NCBI GenBank assembly: GCA_036417435.1
Contig: CM070904.1
Coordinates: forward strand, 45,577,908 to 45,641,907
Source: Inia geoffrensis
Lineage: Eukaryota > Chordata > Mammalia > Artiodactyla > Iniidae
Direction of reading: 5' to 3'
DNA: 64,000 nt
The translations under genes and the position numbers were made by a program. Each line of letters starts with the position of its first letter. The stretch's first letter is position 1. This document shows positions 59,531 through 64,000 of the stretch, piece after piece. The notes beneath the pieces were generated by a model, which saw only the letters and a list, made by a program, of their open reading frames with translations, had not been told where the DNA came from and did no database searches.

Positions 59531-60474
59531 CAATTATATATTTTCTACACTTCTACAAAGCATATCAGACACTTATTAGATAATATCCACAGGTTTGTAG
59601 CAGAAACTTGCAGTGGCCACGTCAATTTCCTGTACAGCATCCCTGAATGCTGGTGTGAGCGCTCAAAGACTGTTCTGCACCAGTGGTAGAAGTCACCACC
59701 TAATTGATACAGTGATTTTGCATCTGGAGGGCTCTTAGGTTTAACTGATATTCATCCAGTCGTTTTTACCCCTGGATCCAGTTCTATCCTCAAAATAACA
59801 TAAAATAAATAAATTTCCTTTTCAGGTACTGAAAGCAGCATTTTTTATCTCAAGTTTTATCTTATCTAGGCTATGAACATTCTTGTTTTTTTTCAGCTGT
59901 TACTCATTTACATGATGTTGAAACTTGAGAAGCAAAAGGACTGCTGACTTATAAACAGGTCCGAGCTACTGAAATCTGTTTTAAATGGTGATACCCTGAA
60001 TGCAATGAATGAAACAGAAGTCCCCAATTTTAAATAATTCTATGTGATTACTACCAAGGATGGCACAAGAAATTTCAGCTTCTAAGCACAGCTGCTAACA
60101 AACTCAGACAAAGAAAAGTATATGAAATTGAAATGACATTAACTGCTGATATTTGATGCAGGACAGTCTCAAGAGTTGGCAGTGTTTATACAAAAAAAAA
60201 TAAAAACGGCACTAACAAAACTCAATACTTATAGGATCAGGCAATGTACTGAGTCCTTTACATTTTTTACGTCATTAATGGAAACTGGCTATTTGATGAA
60301 ATAGGTCATTCTCACGTGCCATGGAAGGGTGGCTCTCAGGGAAGCAAGCTCTGCAAATCTCGAGTTAAACTGACTTTGGACAGCATTTCTTCCTCTATGA
60401 TCTACAACTCTGGGCTTATCAAAACAATCTACCTTTTTGCCCTCTGCAGTTAGGCAAAACCACTAGTGATATGC
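59531..60474. other. Unassigned non-coding DNA
   Basis: Nothing recognised. Confidence 0.5.
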
Positions 60475-60485
60475 CATTTCTTCTT

Positions 60486-60813
60486 CTTTTTTTTTTCTTT
60501 ATTTTTTGGCTGCGCTGGGTCTTTGTTGCTGTGTGCGGGCTTTCTCTAGTTGCGGCGAGTGGGGACTACTCTTCATTGCGGTCCACGGGCTTCTCGTTGT
60601 AGCGGCTTCTTTTGTTGCAGAGCACGGGCTCTAGGCGCGCGGGTTCAGTAGTTGTGGCTCGCAGGCTCTAGAGTGCAGGCTCAGTAGTTGGGGCACACGG
60701 GCCTAGTTGCTCCGCAACTAGACATGTGGGATCTTCCTGGACCAGGGCTTGAACCCGTGTCCCCTGCATTGGCAGGCAGATTCTCAACCACTCCGCCACC
60801 AGGGAGTCCCTCT
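60486..60813 (-). mobile_element. Long CHR-1-like SINE, minus strand
   Basis: In complement: GGGACTCCCTGGTGGCGGAG head, B box GGTTCAAGCC, CAACTACTGA repeats, CGCAGCCAAAAAATAAAG end. Tail on the left (T-run 60486-60496). Imperfect TSD CATTTCTTCTT (60475-60485) and CATTTCTCCTT (60814-60824). Confidence 0.93.
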
Positions 60814-60824
60814 CATTTCTCCTT

Positions 60825-62558
60825 ATCTGTGCATATTTCCCCTCCACCTTTCACTTAACTGAGACTTAGCATTTTTTTTTTTTTTTCAGTTTTGGTGTCC
60901 ATCTCATATATTCATGCTGGACAGCAGAAAATACTCAAGTGTAGCATTGATACCAAAACATTTAAAAAAGTCTAGGTCAATCACTGTCTTTTCCTTGCTC
61001 ATGTATATCAGCTCACAATATACCAAGAGCCCAGAAGAAGAAATGATTCATATCTCAAGACTTCTGTGCACCAGCATTTCTGATACAGGTAGGTGTACTT
61101 TCTTCCCTCTCTCAGTACTATCTTCACAGCTTACCAAGAAAAGTGTATTTTTATCACGGCAGAAGAAAATTTAATTAGGAATGATGATAAAATGTGCAAT
61201 CCTTGGAAGTTCTTCCATGTTAAATAGCCTTAGTTAAAATGTACCTCCGTAAGTCAGGCTGGAGACAGCTATGGATGGTTCCCCTACATTGCAAATTAGC
61301 ATCATAATACCAGTAAAATCTTCCCAAATCCTGTGATCCTATAAACCACATCAATTTCTGAGCATCTTTATATTTTTCTTAGAACCCCATAGAAAATACC
61401 GTGATGTGTGTATGTGGGTAGGTGATAGACCACGGGAACTGGAAACAGTAGTTAGGAGGTTCTGATCTTGAAAAAAAGAGGAAAAGAACGGATGCTAGGG
61501 AATGATGGCTGTTTTTTAATGCTCAGATTAAAATAAGGGTAGTAAGTAGAACGCTTACCAAACACAAAACAAACAGAATTCCTGGGGCAGTAAGGAGCTG
61601 GCGTGTATGTGTGGTGAGGCATGTCTTAACTGCATTTAACAGAGGAGCTGGGTGTGGTGATGACTAGTGGGTCAGGGAAGAGTGGAGGTGGTAATAGGAA
61701 AATGTAATTTATAAATCTAAATTTAGCTACTTTATATTTGACATTGCTGCTTTCTGTCACTCATCATATTCACTATTCCTCATTGTTTTATATAATCTAG
61801 AAATGTCAAAAACTTCATTTAAGTCATCACTAAAATTTTTGAAAATGCTTGACTGAAGCAGAGGATACAGGAAGATCCTATAGCTTTTTATCACTCAATT
61901 AAGCAGTACTTTTCAAGAAAATTGCTATTCAACCAGTTATAAAATGCAGCTAATTCTATTTTTCACTGTTTCTCCCTTTGGGCTATTAGGATCTATTAAA
62001 TTAATTGCTGATATGAAAATAATGCAATTGATATAGTGTATCTTCCCAACCCTGATTCTTCTCCCCAGAGTACTCTAATACCATAAAGAAATAAAATGGG
62101 ATTGGATTAGAATGTACTGTTATTTGTTTATACTTCGGTGAACACAATTTGGTCTCCAGTGACTGATCTTTCTTACAATCCTGCAGCTCCCTACTTAAAA
62201 ATCTATGTGTTTGCCTAGAAATAATACTAAGTTTATATCAATAACATTTTCCATTTTTTAACAATCAGAAAATGTTTATGTTTCCAGTCTTCTTCTGTAT
62301 CTTCTGTTTGTTACCATTCTCGAAAGAATAAAGGGTTCTGAAATAATATTTGCATGTCCTGGGAGGTAAATTTTTTCTGAAGAAGAGGCTTGAAATCATT
62401 TAGAGGAACTTTGTGTTCTCATATAATTTCCTTATCTGTTTTTTAGTTCAATTTTCTCATGAGTGTTTGTTCTGCCTTTACCATTTGAAAACTTATTCTC
62501 CTTGATACAGACAAAAGCAAAATAGGGCAAAAACAGTGATGCACTGTCCCATGGACTC
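60825..62558. other. Unassigned non-coding DNA
   Basis: An 86-codon frame (60914-61174) has no domain. No repeat recognised. Confidence 0.5.
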
Positions 62559-62574
62559 AAAGGAAAACAGTTTA

Positions 62575-62785
62575 GGGCTTTCCTGGTGGTGCAGTGGTTG
62601 AGAGTCCGCCTGCCGATGCAGGGGACACGGGTTCGTGCCCCGGTCTGGGAAGATTCCACATGCCGCGGAGGGACTAGTCCCGTGAGCCATAGCCGCTGAG
62701 CCTGCGCGTCCGGAGCCTGTGCTCCGCGGCGGGAGAGGCCACAACAGTGAGAGGCACGCGTACCGCAAAAAAAAGAAAAAAAAAA
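62575..62785 (+). mobile_element. Short cetacean SINE, plus strand
   Basis: Head GGGCTTTCCTGGTGGTGCAG, B box GGGTTCGTGCC, ending GCGTACCGC, with tail AAAAAAAAGAAAAAA. The longest perfect SINE TSD in the window: AAAGGAAAACAGTTTA at 62559-62574 and 62786-62801. The 128-codon minus-strand open frame across this body is an artefact. Confidence 0.97.
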
Positions 62786-62801
62786 AAAGGAAAACAGTTT
62801 A

Positions 62802-64000
62802 AAATCTAGTCTAGACAATGCACATAAAAAGCTCTACTGAGGATTTTTTAAAAGTAACTCAACACGTTTAGTTTGGTCTGAAAACAAAACCAAAAAATTA
62901 TTAAATAATGTTTTTATTAACTAGCCTATGTCTATGAGTGATTCCTACCTATTAAAATGACAGTCACATTTTCAAAGAAAATGGAAGACTGAAATATTTA
63001 GCCTGGCAGTCAAATCCGTTAGGCCTATTTTTCTATTTCCTCTTTTATTTTTCCCAAAATGGATTGACTTGCATTTTAGCTGAATGACAGGCAAGAGACA
63101 TATATGACAGAAGTAGAAAAAATTTTAGTTCTGTAACTGCAAACACGTGAATCCAAAAATTTTAGTGAGTAGCCACAAAGTTCTGTGCCTTTGGTTACTC
63201 TCTTTGGCACCATCATTTATGTAGAGTCCAGTGAGACACATCTACAAACTTCAATGTTTCACCAATTAGGTGATCACTTCTTCTGAGATATTCCCCCAGC
63301 CTATGAAAATATATTTGTAAATGTTGACTTTTTTTTCTGTTTTGTTTTCTTCCTGGACCCATATTTATTTTTGTTGTTGAATTCTCATGTTTTTAGTTAA
63401 GACTGCCGCTTTGAAAGGGAGAAGGAGGTTTGTAACTTGCCTTTAATAATAGGTCCCAGAGATCTGTCAAGAATGAGGAAGCTGTTACATAAAATCTCAG
63501 AGGAGTAGTTAGTTGGTTACTCCATGGCACAGCCATATCTGATTAGTTAGCTAGTTAACAAAACTTTTGTTTGTCTTATCTTTTTATTTGAATAGCTTTG
63601 AAATTCAAAGTAATTATTTTTTAAACAAATATTTTGGCTCTTGATAGAACTAAATTCTATATGAATTCATAAACTTTTAAGAATTTTCAGGATGAACTTG
63701 TGGTGTGTTAGCTTCTATTGTAGGTACTCTAATTTTCAGAAATGCAGCTCAGTGGGAAGTGGGGAAGACAAAACCTGAAATTCAGTACAGGAGGATATAA
63801 AGTCTAAGCATTTACTTTTGCAAAGATATTATGTGGATCTTAATTATATAGTCTCCAAAATTTTTTAGCGCAATTTAGAAATGTAAAATGTGCATGTTAC
63901 ACATATTTTAAACTTATGAAGACCATGAATCTAAATTAAAATTCGTCTACACAATTATACTACTCCTCATTATAGGAGAAAAGAGGGTTACATTTTGATT
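62802..64000. other. Unassigned non-coding DNA to the window end
   Basis: AT-rich, no exon or repeat recognised. Confidence 0.5.

Noticed and set aside
62432..62818. 128-codon minus-strand open frame, among the longest outside L1
   Set aside because: Spans a SINE body antisense plus flanks; its core peptide matches the other SINE-derived frames.
1..64000. CRISPR arrays, operons, bacterial or phage genes, rRNA or tRNA genes
   Set aside because: Repeat content is wholly mammalian; no spaced direct-repeat array, and tRNA-like boxes occur only inside SINEs.

Overview
This is a window of mammalian nuclear DNA, almost certainly from a cetacean (whale or dolphin). The strongest lineage marker is a set of nine copies of a short (~195 bp) tRNA-derived SINE. 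It opens with GGGCTTCCCTGGTGGCGCAG, has a Pol III B-box-like GGTTCGTGCC and ends GTACCGC plus an A-tail; I recognise it as a cetacean CHR-type element. There are three copies of the longer (~310-360 bp) CHR-1-like relative. The L1 3' ends are of the cetartiodactyl type (GATTCACTTTGTTATACAGC, ending CCAATAAAGATGTTAAAA). Ancient mammalian repeats (MIR, L2, MER5, MER20, MLT1) fill much of the rest. I assign the organism from remembered repeat consensuses, not from a search.

I found no host protein-coding exon, rRNA, tRNA gene or CRISPR. Open frames of 60-110 codons are what AT-rich non-coding DNA and SINE bodies give by chance. The only real coding relics are decayed L1 ORF1 and ORF2 pseudogenes. 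The window reads as an intergenic or deep-intronic repeat-rich desert.

Layout: 1-2352 is unassigned. A near-complete L1 lies on the minus strand at 2368-8061, bounded by a 15-bp target-site duplication (TSD), with broken ORF1 and ORF2. From 8.1 to 19.4 kb there are MIRs, two SINEs, AT microsatellites, a GC-richer island near 15.1-15.4 kb, a 55-bp L1 insertion and an MLT1-type LTR. A 5'-inverted L1 lies at 19386-19884. From 20 to 26 kb there is a MIR cluster, a SINE carrying an apparent 3' transduction (24014-24272) and a CHR-1-like SINE. A large microsatellite and MER20 lie at 29.6-30.3 kb, and a MIR with a perfect 56-bp tandem duplication at 32.5 kb. A 1.9-kb 5'-truncated L1 sits on the plus strand at 36535-38418, followed by L2 relics, more L1 tails and a possible composite insertion at 43146-43709. 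From 45 to 64 kb there are MER5-like, MIR, L2 and old L1 fragments, an MLT1 LTR with a 5-bp TSD (53083-53479), a perfect 27-bp hairpin (54285-54347) and the last six SINEs.

The features are not genes working together but a record of retrotransposition. L1-type machinery supplied the A-tails and TSDs that bracket both the L1s and most of the SINEs. I see no novel biological system. The most informative items are the SINE 3' transduction, the 5'-inverted L1, the recent 56-bp duplication, the hairpin and two possible regulatory islands (26.27 kb and 15.3 kb).
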